Assembly: GCA_947494445.1 (NCBI GenBank)
Contig: CANLVD010000003.1
Span: forward strand, 124,001-188,000
DNA: 64,000 bases
From: an uncultured Paracoccaceae bacterium
Lineage (GTDB): Bacteria; Pseudomonadota; Alphaproteobacteria; Rhodobacterales; Rhodobacteraceae
Direction of reading: 5' to 3'
The notes beneath the pieces were generated by a model. The model did not search any database. It had not been told where the DNA came from and was given only the letters and a program-made list of their open reading frames with translations. This document shows, in pieces, positions 8,847 to 16,535 of this stretch (its first letter is position 1; every line of letters starts with the position of its first letter). The position numbers were made by a program, and so were the translations under genes.

Positions 8847-9641
8847 ATGCACGAACCGATACTGATCCGCGAAGACAAGGATGCCGTTGCCACGCTCACA
8901 TTGAATGCACCGGGTTCGCTTAATGTGCTGTCCGAGGCAATGCTGGCTGCCTTGCAGGCTGAATTTGATGCGCTTGCGCAAGATCCAAGGACGCGGGTGG
9001 TGATCCTGAAAGGTGCCGGTAAAGCGTTCTGTGCTGGCCATGATCTGAAAGAGATGACCCGCGCCCGCGCAGGCGAGGATGGCGGCAAGGCCTATTTCAA
9101 GACCCTGTTTGAAACCTGCTCGAAAATGATGCTCAGCATCCGCGCACTTCCGCAACCGGTGATCGCGCAGGTTCATGGCATCGCGACTGCCGCTGGCTGT
9201 CAGTTGGTGGCGACCTGCGACATGGCTGTGGCAGATGTGGATGCGCGGTTTGGTGTGAATGGGGTGAACATCGGGCTGTTTTGTTCAACCCCGATGGTGG
9301 CACTCAGTCGAAATATCAGCCGCAAGAAAACGTTCGAGATGCTGACGACAGGCAGATTTTTGTCTGCAGACGATGCCGCGCGCGAAGGGCTGGTCAATCA
9401 CGTTGCAGCCAGTGGTGAACTGGATGCGGAAACGCAAAAACTGGCACAAGCGGTTGCGGAAAAACTGGGCTCGGTCGTGAAGATCGGGAAAGAAGCCTAT
9501 TACCACCAGTTGGAAATGGATCTGGAAGCTGCCTACGCCTACACCGGCGATGTCATGGCGACCAATATGCTGTTTCGCGATACCGAAGAAGGCATTGCAG
9601 CCTTCATTGAAAAACGCCCGCCTGACTGGTCTCAGGATTAG
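8847..9641 (+). CDS. Enoyl-CoA hydratase/isomerase family protein (ECHDC3-like, catalytic glutamates replaced)
   Basis: A 264-residue crotonase-fold protein nine bases downstream of the XRE-cupin gene. The first oxyanion-hole segment AFCAGHDLKEM (residues 60-70) and the second GIATAAGCQLVATCD (111-125) are present. The two glutamates that catalyse hydration in classical enoyl-CoA hydratases are not: the first position is Gln119, and the second region reads FGVNGVNIGLFCSTP (135-149) without Glu. The same NVGLFCSTP pattern marks the ECHDC3 subgroup, so it probably binds acyl-CoA but may do a different reaction. The gene ends in a 4-base convergent overlap with the CoA-binding protein gene. Confidence 0.85.
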   Translation: MHEPILIREDKDAVATLTLNAPGSLNVLSEAMLAALQAEFDALAQDPRTRVVILKGAGKAFCAGHDLKEMTRARAGEDGGKAYFKTLFETCSKMMLSIRALPQPVIAQVHGIATAAGCQLVATCDMAVADVDARFGVNGVNIGLFCSTPMVALSRNISRKKTFEMLTTGRFLSADDAAREGLVNHVAASGELDAETQKLAQAVAEKLGSVVKIGKEAYYHQLEMDLEAAYAYTGDVMATNMLFRDTEEGIAAFIEKRPPDWSQD

Positions 9642-10132
9642 GGCAGGATGGGCAGGCGGGAAGATATGATCCCGGTGTTGAAGCCTGCGTTGCGCAACTC
9701 GCCGAACAGCCGCTGATATTCGATTTTGGGACAGCGGTCCTGCAAGACATTCAGACCATGATCACGGGCGGTTTGGGCGGCACCTTCGTGCCTGAGACCA
9801 AACTGCATCCAGATCGTTTTCAGTGACGGCCCGAGGGTTGCAATCGCCTCTTCAACGATGCCGGGAATAAACTCGGGCCTGCGAAAGATCTCAACCATAT
9901 CAACCGACAGGTCATCGGGAATGTCTGCAAAACTGGCAACTGCGATCTGGCCGAACACCTGCTGGCCCGCAATCACAGGGTTCACCGGGATCACCTTGTA
10001 GCCGCGCATGTAAAGGTATCTTGCCACGTAATAGGACGGCCTGATCGGGTTGTTTGACACACCTACGGCCGCGATCACCTTGGTGGACGTCAGGATGTCC
10101 CTGATCTCGGTGAATGACGGGTTGTCGGTCAT
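9638..10132 (-). CDS. CoA-binding domain protein (YccU type)
   Basis: A 164-residue single-domain protein with the Rossmann-like CoA-binding fold: KVIAAVGVSNNPIRPSYYVARYL at the start (nucleotide loop GVSNNP), then GYKVIPVNP, VDMVEIFRRPEF, KTIWMQFGL and a terminal DRCPKIEYQRL. This matches the YccU family, in which the DRC motif is conserved. The biochemical role of the family is unknown. It lies nine bases downstream of the metallo-beta-lactamase gene on the same strand and is likely co-transcribed with it. Confidence 0.85.
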   Translation of the reverse strand: MTDNPSFTEIRDILTSTKVIAAVGVSNNPIRPSYYVARYLYMRGYKVIPVNPVIAGQQVFGQIAVASFADIPDDLSVDMVEIFRRPEFIPGIVEEAIATLGPSLKTIWMQFGLRHEGAAQTARDHGLNVLQDRCPKIEYQRLFGELRNAGFNTGIISSRLPILP

Positions 10133-10141
10133 CGATCGGCC

Positions 10142-11023
10142 CTACAAGCCATTGACCGGCACTTTCAGCGTCGGGTTGCCCTTGTCATCGCGTGGCACCT
10201 GACCTGCGCGCATGTTGACCTGCAAAGAGGGTATGATCAGCTTTGGCACAGCGAGTGTGGCATCTCGTGCCTCGCGCAGGGCAATGAAGTCTTCCCGCGT
10301 TTGTCCGTCCTTGAGGTGGATGTTCGATGCACGCTCTTCCGCCACGGTTGTTTCCCAGGCGATGGCACGGCCTCCGGGGCCGTAATCGTGGCAGATGAAC
10401 AGGCGAAGGCTGTCGGGCAGGGACAGAAGCTTCTGGATGCTGTCATACAGCTCGCCTGCGTCACCACCGGGAAAATCCGCGCGCGCAGACCCGCCGTCGG
10501 GCATGAACAGTGTATCGCCGGTAAACGCTGCATCCCCGATGACATGGGCCATGCAGGCAGGCGTGTGACCCGGAGTTGCCATCACAAATGCGTCGAGAGA
10601 GCCGATCTTGTAAGCATCGCCATCCTCAAACAAAGCATCAAATTGAGAGCCGTCCCGCTGAAACTCCGTGCCTTCGTTGAATATCTTCCCAAAGGTTTCC
10701 TGCACATCCATGATCCGCGCACCAATGCCGGTTTTGCCACCCAGTTTCTCTTGCAGATAGGGCGCGGCTGACAGGTGGTCTGCGTGAACATGGGTCTCTA
10801 TGATCCACTCAAGGGACAGATCATTGGACTTGATATGGGCGATGATCTCATCCGCGCTGTCAGACGTGATCCGGCCGGCGGCATAATCAATGTCCATGAC
10901 GCTGTCGATCACTGCACAGGCACGGGTCTGAGGGTCGCTGACCACATAGGACACCGTGTTGGTCGCCTCATCAAAGAATGGTGCCACATCGGCTTTCTGG
11001 GACATGTTCACAGCGTAGGTCAT
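10142..11023 (-). CDS. Metallo-beta-lactamase-fold hydrolase (persulfide dioxygenase / Blh-like)
   Basis: A 293-residue MBL-fold enzyme. The metal-binding motif THVHADH is at residues 77-83, with later ligands in TPGHTPACMAH, FTGDTLFMPDGGSARADFPGG and FICHDYGPGGR. The DGGSARADFPGG stretch and overall length fit the ETHE1/Blh group, which oxidises glutathione persulfide or acts in sulfide detoxification; a generic glyoxalase-II role cannot be excluded. The start at 11023 has a strong AAGGAGG seven bases upstream. The CoA-binding gene follows; the acyl-CoA synthetase gene at 11071 precedes it on the same strand. Confidence 0.85.
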   Translation of the reverse strand: MTYAVNMSQKADVAPFFDEATNTVSYVVSDPQTRACAVIDSVMDIDYAAGRITSDSADEIIAHIKSNDLSLEWIIETHVHADHLSAAPYLQEKLGGKTGIGARIMDVQETFGKIFNEGTEFQRDGSQFDALFEDGDAYKIGSLDAFVMATPGHTPACMAHVIGDAAFTGDTLFMPDGGSARADFPGGDAGELYDSIQKLLSLPDSLRLFICHDYGPGGRAIAWETTVAEERASNIHLKDGQTREDFIALREARDATLAVPKLIIPSLQVNMRAGQVPRDDKGNPTLKVPVNGL

Positions 11024-11070
11024 GAGATGCCTCCTTCAGATCGAGACTTCGGCGATATTATATCTAAGAA

Positions 11071-12720
11071 TTACAATGTGATGTTGCGAACCTTTTCACG
11101 CAAGCGGAATTTCTCGATTTTTCCGGTTGAGGTCTTGGGCAATTCTTCGAAGTAGATCGCCCCGGGTCTTTGAAACCCGGCCAGGTGCGCGCGGCAGTGA
11201 TCCCTGACGTCCTCTGCATTCAAATCAGCGCCGGGACGGATTTCGATGAAAGCCGCAGGCGTCTCTCCCCATTTCTCATGAGGTTGTGCGACCACTGCAC
11301 AGGCCGAGATATCAGGATGCTTGTAAAGAGCGTTCTCCACATCGATCGATGAGATGTTTTCACCGCCCGATATGATGATGTCCTTGGAGCGGTCCTTGAT
11401 CTGGACATAGCCATCGGGGTGGATCACTGCCAGATCGCCTGAGTGAAACCAGCCACCTGCAAATGCTTCACCGGAAGCTGCTTCGTTCTTGAAGTAGCCC
11501 TTCATTACGATGTTGCCGCGCAGCATGATCTCGCCCAGTGTCTCTCCGTCACGGGGGACCGGCTTCATGCTGTCGGGATCCATGACATCCAGACCTTCAA
11601 GGCCAGCGTAGTTCACACCCTGCCGTGCCATTTTGCTGGCACGCTCCGGGCCGGGCAGGGCGTCCCAACTTGTGTCCCATACGTTGACGACCGCAGGGCC
11701 GTAAACCTCGGTCAGCCCGTAGACATGTGTCACGTTGAACCCGGCCTCGGCCATCTTCTGCAGAACGCGTTCCGGAGGAGGTGCTGCGGCGGTGTTGAAA
11801 TTGACGCTGTGGTCAAAGGCGCGTGTCTCATCGGGTGAGGCCGCCAAAAGCGTGCTCATCACCACAGGCGCGCCGCAAAGATGGGTCACCTTGTGATCGG
11901 CAATTGCTGCATAGATGTCATTTGCGCGCACCCAGCGCAGACAGACATGGGTCGACCCGGCGATGGCAAGGGTCCACGGATAACACCAGCCGTTGCAATG
12001 AAACATCGGCAGGGTCCAGAGGTAGACAGATCCCTGACCCATGGCTGCATGGATCGTGTTGTTATACCCCATCAACGCACAAGCCCGGTGATGATAGACC
12101 ACACCCTTTGGTCGCCCGGTCGTGCCAGACGTATAATTCAATGCAATCGCATCCCATTCGTCTTGGGGCTTTACCCAGTCGAAGTCAGGATCGCCCTCTG
12201 TAAGCAAATCATAGAAATCCAGCGTGCCCAGCTCCTCTCCTTTCGGATAGGGGGCATTGTCGGGGTATTCCGGATCATCGTAGCAGACCACCAGCGGTGT
12301 GACCTCGGCCATATCAAGTGCCGCCTTGGCAGTGGTCGAAAATTCCCTGTCCACGATCAGAAGTTTGGTTTCCGCATGATCCAGTTGATAGGCGATGGTC
12401 GCGGGATCAAGGCGTGTGTTGATAGCGTGCAGAACTGCACCAGACATTGGCACGCCGTGGTGAGCGATCAACATGGGCGGTGTGTTGGACAGCATGGCAG
12501 AGACCGCATCACCCCGCCCGATCCCGCGTTGCACGAGAGCCGAGGCCAACTGGCGGGAGTTGCTCCAGAACGCCGCATAGGTCAGACGCTCGGACCCATG
12601 GATCACTGCTGTTTGGTTGGCAAATACAGTCGCTGCCCGCTCAAGATACGAGATCGGCGTCAGTGGCTGGTGATTGGCCGCGTTGCGGTCCAGCCCGGTT
12701 TCAAACCAGTTCGTGCTCAT
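11071..12720 (-). CDS. AMP-forming acyl-CoA synthetase (medium/long-chain type)
   Basis: A 549-residue ANL-superfamily ligase. Motifs seen: LNYTSGTTGRPKGVVYHHR (phosphate-binding loop), HVYGLTEVYGPAVV, WFHSGDLAVIHPDGYVQIKDRSKDIIISGGENIS (hinge and adenylate-binding) and LPKTSTGKIEKFRLRE with the C-terminal catalytic lysine. The sequence style (PMFHCNGWCYPWTL, RLDPATIAYQLDHAE) matches the AlkK/acyl-activating-enzyme group that handles medium-chain or methylmercapto-propionate-like acids; the substrate cannot be read from sequence. The start MSTNWFETGLDRN at 12720 follows TGAGGG by six bases. A longer reading frame upstream is an artefact inside the FucU gene. Confidence 0.88.
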   Translation of the reverse strand: MSTNWFETGLDRNAANHQPLTPISYLERAATVFANQTAVIHGSERLTYAAFWSNSRQLASALVQRGIGRGDAVSAMLSNTPPMLIAHHGVPMSGAVLHAINTRLDPATIAYQLDHAETKLLIVDREFSTTAKAALDMAEVTPLVVCYDDPEYPDNAPYPKGEELGTLDFYDLLTEGDPDFDWVKPQDEWDAIALNYTSGTTGRPKGVVYHHRACALMGYNNTIHAAMGQGSVYLWTLPMFHCNGWCYPWTLAIAGSTHVCLRWVRANDIYAAIADHKVTHLCGAPVVMSTLLAASPDETRAFDHSVNFNTAAAPPPERVLQKMAEAGFNVTHVYGLTEVYGPAVVNVWDTSWDALPGPERASKMARQGVNYAGLEGLDVMDPDSMKPVPRDGETLGEIMLRGNIVMKGYFKNEAASGEAFAGGWFHSGDLAVIHPDGYVQIKDRSKDIIISGGENISSIDVENALYKHPDISACAVVAQPHEKWGETPAAFIEIRPGADLNAEDVRDHCRAHLAGFQRPGAIYFEELPKTSTGKIEKFRLREKVRNITL

Positions 12721-12727
12721 GCAGCCC

Positions 12728-13171
12728 TCAAAAAATGACGCCTTTGCGTAAGATGAAACAGCCAAAAGGCCGTGCTTCAGATGTTCGGACCACCGCATAG
12801 CATGTCTTGGCGTGAATATAGAAGTCCTGCCGTTCCAATGAGTTGAGCCGGGCAGTGTCGGGTTTGACCGCTTCCAGTACCTGCCATGCCTCGCTGTGGA
12901 CCGAGCCCATCTCGTCAGGCGCATTGTCGATTTCCATCCGCAAAGCGCCATAGTCGATGAAGCCGTCGATTGGCATAACTGAACAGATCAGCGCGATGGC
13001 CTCGGGGCTGCTCATGTTACTGAGGTAGACCGGTTTTGTGATCTGGCAGTGCCGCGCGGTGGAGGCTGCGGGATAATTGGCATCAACCACGAGGATTTCA
13101 TCACCGTGACCCATGCTTGCCAGAATATGCAACAGGTCCGGGGGCATGTTAGGGTCAATGCCGGTCAACAT
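12728..13171 (-). CDS. RbsD/FucU-family sugar mutarotase
   Basis: A 147-residue protein matching the RbsD/FucU fold: MLTGIDPNMPPDLLHILASMGHGDEILVVDANYPA at the N-terminus (shown in parts: the catalytic His in MGHGDE, then VVDANYP), and RQDFYIHAKTCYAVVRTSEARPFGCFILRKG at the C-terminus (key parts FYIHAKTCYAVV and GCFILRKG). The family interconverts pyranose/furanose or alpha/beta forms of ribose and fucose. It lies seven bases upstream of the acyl-CoA synthetase gene and is divergent from mtnA, which acts on a ribose derivative, so the substrate may be a ribose-type sugar. Confidence 0.9.
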   Translation of the reverse strand: MLTGIDPNMPPDLLHILASMGHGDEILVVDANYPAASTARHCQITKPVYLSNMSSPEAIALICSVMPIDGFIDYGALRMEIDNAPDEMGSVHSEAWQVLEAVKPDTARLNSLERQDFYIHAKTCYAVVRTSEARPFGCFILRKGVIF

Positions 13172-13246
13172 GGTAGGGATACTCCTGTCGGTTGTTGATC
13201 TTTGATGGTTTCAGGCCAGAAGGTGCCGATTTGGCAGGTCCATAAT

Positions 13247-13252
13247 GGAGGA
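13247..13252 (+). promoter_or_regulatory. Ribosome binding site fixing a TTG start for mtnA
   Basis: GGAGGA with six-base spacing to TTG at 13259. It decides the start: another TTG at 13202 has no such element and would add 19 residues not typical of the family. Confidence 0.75.
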
Positions 13253-13258
13253 AGAAAT

Positions 13259-14356
13259 TTGATCGTCAACGGAACGGCTTACCGCTCGATCTGGTATAAG
13301 GCAGAGATCGATCAGGTCCAGATCATCGATCAGCGCTGGCTGCCCCATGAGTTTCGGATCGCTGATCTGGAAACGGTTGAGGAGTTTGCCACCGCCATTG
13401 CCGATATGTGGGTCCGCGGCGCGCCGCTGATTGGTGCAACTGCTGCCTATGGCATGGCGCGTCAGATGCTGCGGGATCCGAGCGATACGTCGTTTCAAGA
13501 GACCTACGATCTCCTTCACGCGACCAGACCCACCGCAATCAATCTGAAATGGGCGCTGGATCGGTGTGCCGCCATTCTTCTTCCGATGGCGCAGACAGAT
13601 CGCGGGCAGGCAGCAATGGCCTTGGCAGCTGAAATCTGCGACGAGGATGTAGCGATCAACGCGAGCATCGGGAGGCATGGGTATGAGATCATTAACAAAA
13701 TTGCGAAGGGCAAGTCGGGCGGCGAACCCGTTCGTCTGCTGACCCATTGCAATGCCGGTTGGCTGGCGACTGTGGATCATGGCACGGCCACAAGCCCGAT
13801 GTATTGCGCCCATGATGCCGGTCTTCCAATCCATGTCTGGGTCGATGAGACCCGTCCGCGCAATCAAGGCGCCCTGACCAGTTGGGAACTTGGACACCAC
13901 GGCATCAGCCACCAATACATCACTGACAATGCAGGCGGTCACCTGATGCAGCACAGGCTGGTTGATCTTGTGATTACCGGCACTGACCGGACCACGCGGA
14001 AGGGTGATGTCTGCAACAAGATCGGCACATACCTCAAGGCGCTGGCAGCACGTGACAATGGTATCCCGTTCTATGTCGCTCTACCGTCACCCACCATTGA
14101 TTGGACGGTGACAGACGGGATTGCCGAGATACCGATTGAGGACCGGAATGATCGTGAGATTACCCATGTCTGGGGACGAGGACAGGATAAGAAGGTGACG
14201 GAAGTTCAGGTCACGCCCGAGGGCACATCGGTCGGAAACCCGGCTTTTGACGTGACACCAGCACGGCTTGTAACAGGGCTGATCACCGAGCGGGGTGTGT
14301 GCGAGGCCAGTGCAGATGGTCTGGCGCGCTTGTTCCCTGACCTTAATTCAGCCTGA
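13259..14356 (+). CDS. mtnA: S-methyl-5-thioribose-1-phosphate isomerase
   Basis: MtnA isomerises methylthioribose-1-phosphate to methylthioribulose-1-phosphate in the methionine salvage pathway (and in related 5-deoxyribose disposal). The 365-residue product has the family N-terminus ([10 protein letters not shown]), [16 protein letters not shown], the catalytic cysteine in [16 protein letters not shown] (Cys164) and the catalytic aspartate in [20 protein letters not shown] (Asp243). The TTG start is set by GGAGGA at 13247-13252. No other methionine salvage gene is next to it; the divergent neighbour is a FucU mutarotase. Confidence 0.93.
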   Translation: MIVNGTAYRSIWYKAEIDQVQIIDQRWLPHEFRIADLETVEEFATAIADMWVRGAPLIGATAAYGMARQMLRDPSDTSFQETYDLLHATRPTAINLKWALDRCAAILLPMAQTDRGQAAMALAAEICDEDVAINASIGRHGYEIINKIAKGKSGGEPVRLLTHCNAGWLATVDHGTATSPMYCAHDAGLPIHVWVDETRPRNQGALTSWELGHHGISHQYITDNAGGHLMQHRLVDLVITGTDRTTRKGDVCNKIGTYLKALAARDNGIPFYVALPSPTIDWTVTDGIAEIPIEDRNDREITHVWGRGQDKKVTEVQVTPEGTSVGNPAFDVTPARLVTGLITERGVCEASADGLARLFPDLNSA

Positions 14357-14381
14357 AATTGCTTTGCTGAACGCCCTGAAC

Positions 14382-15431
14382 TCAGGAAAACATCGCACGC
14401 AAATCCACAGTCCCTCGATTGCCGATATCGTCAAAATGCACCGACAGAAAGTCATCCATCCGTGCACGTCCCGCCGACTTCAACCGTTCCAGAAACGCAT
14501 TGTCGGGGGTCAGCTTGGTTGCCACCCCCAGTTTGGTCATCAGTTCGTCATCGGCAATGGAGTGGATGTAGACTTTCTTCATTCTGTGTGAGGTGATCGC
14601 GCCATCTTCCAGCAGGCGCTGGACAAAATCGATGGCGCGCAATTCACGGAACAGGGATGAGTTGAAACTGATCTCGTTGATCCGGTTCAGGATATCCGTT
14701 GCCGTGCGCGGAAGGTCTTCCCGGTGCATGGGGTTGATGTGCACAATCAGCGTATCCGGGCTTTCGGTGTTGTAGTGCAGGGGAAAAAGGGCAGGGTTGC
14801 CCATATAGCCACCGTCCCAATAGGCGTGAACTTCCTCGGTACAGGGATCTGGAATTTCAATCGCCTGATAAAGCGTTGGCAAACAGGCAGACGCCAGGAT
14901 CGCATCAGCAGTGATTTCAGAGCGTTCAAACACCTTGATCTTGCCGCTGCGCACATTGGTGGCCGAAATGTAAAGCTTCGGCCCGCCATCGGCACAAACC
15001 CGGTCGAAATCAAGCATCTTCTCGACCACTGGCCGGAGCGGATGGATGTTCAGAGGGTTCAACTCGTAGGGAGAGAAGGTGCGAGTCAGCGCATCACCTG
15101 CGATATACGCAGGCGACAGTTCTATCATCCGGGTAGCAAGCTCAGCCGAAGGCAGGAAGGTGGATAGCCAGGTTGTGACCGGGTTGTCGGGCACTGAGGA
15201 GTAAAAGGATATTTCGCTCCAGAAGGCGTCCAGCGCGTCGCGTGCGCCCTGCGATCCGTTGGCGATCCAGCCGGATTTCAGGGCAGCGGCATTCATTGCA
15301 CCCGCGGACGTGCCGGTGATCGCTTCGATCTCGATGCGGTCGTCTTCCAGCAGGCGGTCAAGCACACCCCAGGTAAAGGCTCCGTGCGCGCCACCACCCT
15401 GCAGTGCCAGATTGATCCGCTTGCGGGTCAT
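14382..15431 (-). CDS. Patatin-like phospholipase
   Basis: A 349-residue cytoplasmic-looking acyl hydrolase with the patatin catalytic dyad. The oxyanion glycine loop LQGGGAHGAF is at residues 10-19, the nucleophile elbow GTSAG has Ser42, and the aspartate is in YWDGGYMGNPALFPL. Patatins hydrolyse phospholipids, neutral lipids or polyhydroxybutyrate-granule material. The start ATG overlaps the stop of the 3-hydroxybutyrate dehydrogenase gene by four bases (15428-15431), so the two are translationally coupled; this favours a link to stored lipid or PHB turnover. An upstream extension in the same frame lies inside the dehydrogenase gene and was not used. Confidence 0.88.
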   Translation of the reverse strand: MTRKRINLALQGGGAHGAFTWGVLDRLLEDDRIEIEAITGTSAGAMNAAALKSGWIANGSQGARDALDAFWSEISFYSSVPDNPVTTWLSTFLPSAELATRMIELSPAYIAGDALTRTFSPYELNPLNIHPLRPVVEKMLDFDRVCADGGPKLYISATNVRSGKIKVFERSEITADAILASACLPTLYQAIEIPDPCTEEVHAYWDGGYMGNPALFPLHYNTESPDTLIVHINPMHREDLPRTATDILNRINEISFNSSLFRELRAIDFVQRLLEDGAITSHRMKKVYIHSIADDELMTKLGVATKLTPDNAFLERLKSAGRARMDDFLSVHFDDIGNRGTVDLRAMFS

Positions 15432-16213
15432 AACGCGGTCCAGCCGCCATCGACCGACAGGGTTGTGCCGGTGATCTGCTCCGCTGCATCCGAGCACAGG
15501 AACGCCACACAACCACCAAGCTGTTCGGTCGTGGCAAACTGCTTGGACGGCTGACGCTCCAGCAGGATGTCACGGATCACGGTTTCGCGGTCCATGTCAT
15601 ATTTCTTCATCGTGTCGGGGATCTGACTTTCAACAAGTGGCGTCAGCACATAACCCGGACAGATGGCGTTGCAGGTGATCGGCTCTTGCGCGGTCTCAAG
15701 GGCTGTCACCTTGCTCAGACCCACAACTCCGTGTTTGGCCGCGACATAGGCTGATTTGAAGGGAGATGCCGTCAGGCCATGCGCTGACGCGATGTTGACC
15801 ACACGGCCCCAGCCTTGTTTGCGCATATGGGGCAAGGCCGCAGCGGTGGTGTGAAAACTTGACGACATGTTGATGGCAATGATCGCGTCCCATTTCTCGG
15901 CGGGAAACTCATCAATGCCCGCCACATGCTGGATGCCGGCGTTGTTGATCAGAATATCCACCGCACCAAATGCATCGACCGTCTTGTCGATCAGCGCGCG
16001 GCACTGATCACCCTTGGACATGTCGGCCTGAATATAGACGACCTTGGCACCGGTCTCGGAGGCCAGCTTATCTGCTATGGCATGATCTTCCTTGGTGTCG
16101 GAAAAGGAGTTCAGGGCAACATTGCACCCCAGTTTGGCAAGCTCTGCTGCAATGCCAAGCCCGATGCCTGAATTTGATCCTGTGATGACGGCTGTCTTTC
16201 CGGAAAGCGACAT
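15428..16213 (-). CDS. bdhA: D-beta-hydroxybutyrate dehydrogenase (short-chain dehydrogenase)
   Basis: A 261-residue classical SDR that oxidises 3-hydroxybutyrate to acetoacetate with NAD+. The cofactor loop TGSNSGIG is at residues 11-18, NNAG at 90-93, and the catalytic Ser143, Tyr156 and Lys160 are in ASAHG and YVAAK. The segments HVAGIDEFP, SAHGLTASPFKSAYVAAKHG and CPGYVLTPLVESQIP are characteristic of bacterial 3-hydroxybutyrate dehydrogenases. Start MSLSGKTAV at 16213 has AGGAG seven bases upstream. It is the first gene of a two-gene unit with the patatin. Confidence 0.92.
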   Translation of the reverse strand: MSLSGKTAVITGSNSGIGLGIAAELAKLGCNVALNSFSDTKEDHAIADKLASETGAKVVYIQADMSKGDQCRALIDKTVDAFGAVDILINNAGIQHVAGIDEFPAEKWDAIIAINMSSSFHTTAAALPHMRKQGWGRVVNIASAHGLTASPFKSAYVAAKHGVVGLSKVTALETAQEPITCNAICPGYVLTPLVESQIPDTMKKYDMDRETVIRDILLERQPSKQFATTEQLGGCVAFLCSDAAEQITGTTLSVDGGWTAL

Positions 16214-16224
16214 GGGCGTGCTCC

Positions 16225-16310
16225 TGCAATTGATGAAATGCTGCAACTGCGAAGAAGCCTCAGAACGGTCGAAGGTGCAAGGGGGCGAATCAAAAAAGTG
16301 ATTGCTGCAA
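16225..16310. promoter_or_regulatory. Four TGCAA repeats upstream of bdhA
   Basis: TGCAA occurs on the plus strand at 16225, 16242, 16276 and 16306 within about 85 bases directly upstream of bdhA. TGC-rich sites are bound by PhaR, the PHB-responsive repressor of related bacteria. That they are operators here is inference. Confidence 0.3.
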
Positions 16311-16347
16311 ATGACTTACGAACAGGCCTTTGGACCGTACATTCACC

Positions 16348-16375
16348 AAAAAAAACGCCCTCACAAGGAGGGCGT
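16348..16375 (-). terminator. Intrinsic terminator on the minus strand
   Basis: Perfect 8-bp stem (16355-16362 with 16368-16375), five-base loop, and a run of eight T on the minus strand. The T-run is only on this side, so it ends minus-strand transcription arriving from above 16376, where no minus-strand protein gene exists. Confidence 0.8.
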
Positions 16376-16422
16376 AAGTTATTGAGGCAGGTTTCATACA
16401 GGCAAGAAACCTATCGAGCAGT
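16348..16422 (-). ncRNA. Candidate trans-acting small RNA, about 75 nt
   Basis: Read on the minus strand, a sigma70-like promoter (-35 TTGGCC at 16457-16452, -10 TATAAA at 16434-16429, 17-base spacer) predicts a transcript from about 16422. It would fold into hairpin 1 (AGGTTTC/GAAACCT, 16412-16406 with 16395-16389), an unpaired linker containing CCUCAAUAACUUA, and a terminator hairpin (ACGCCCTC/GAGGGCGT) followed by eight U residues. No protein of note is encoded. It lies between bdhA and an oligopeptide-binding protein gene. I cannot assign it to a known RNA family. Confidence 0.6.
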
Positions 16423-16428
16423 GCTACC

Positions 16429-16457
16429 TTTATACGCGTATGCTCGCCCAAGGCCAA
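16429..16457 (-). promoter_or_regulatory. Sigma70-like promoter of the candidate small RNA
   Basis: -35 element TTGGCC (16457-16452) and -10 element TATAAA (16434-16429) on the minus strand, separated by exactly 17 bases. Confidence 0.5.
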
Positions 16458-16535
16458 GAATAAAATTGCTGATGGGGTCTCAATTGATATGCTGTGGGCA
16501 AAACACATCCCCCAAAGGCGAGGAGAGCGGTAAAA

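Noticed and set aside
11881-12738. 285-codon plus-strand frame inside the acyl-CoA synthetase
   Set aside because: Antisense to conserved ANL motifs; no ribosome site or known domain.
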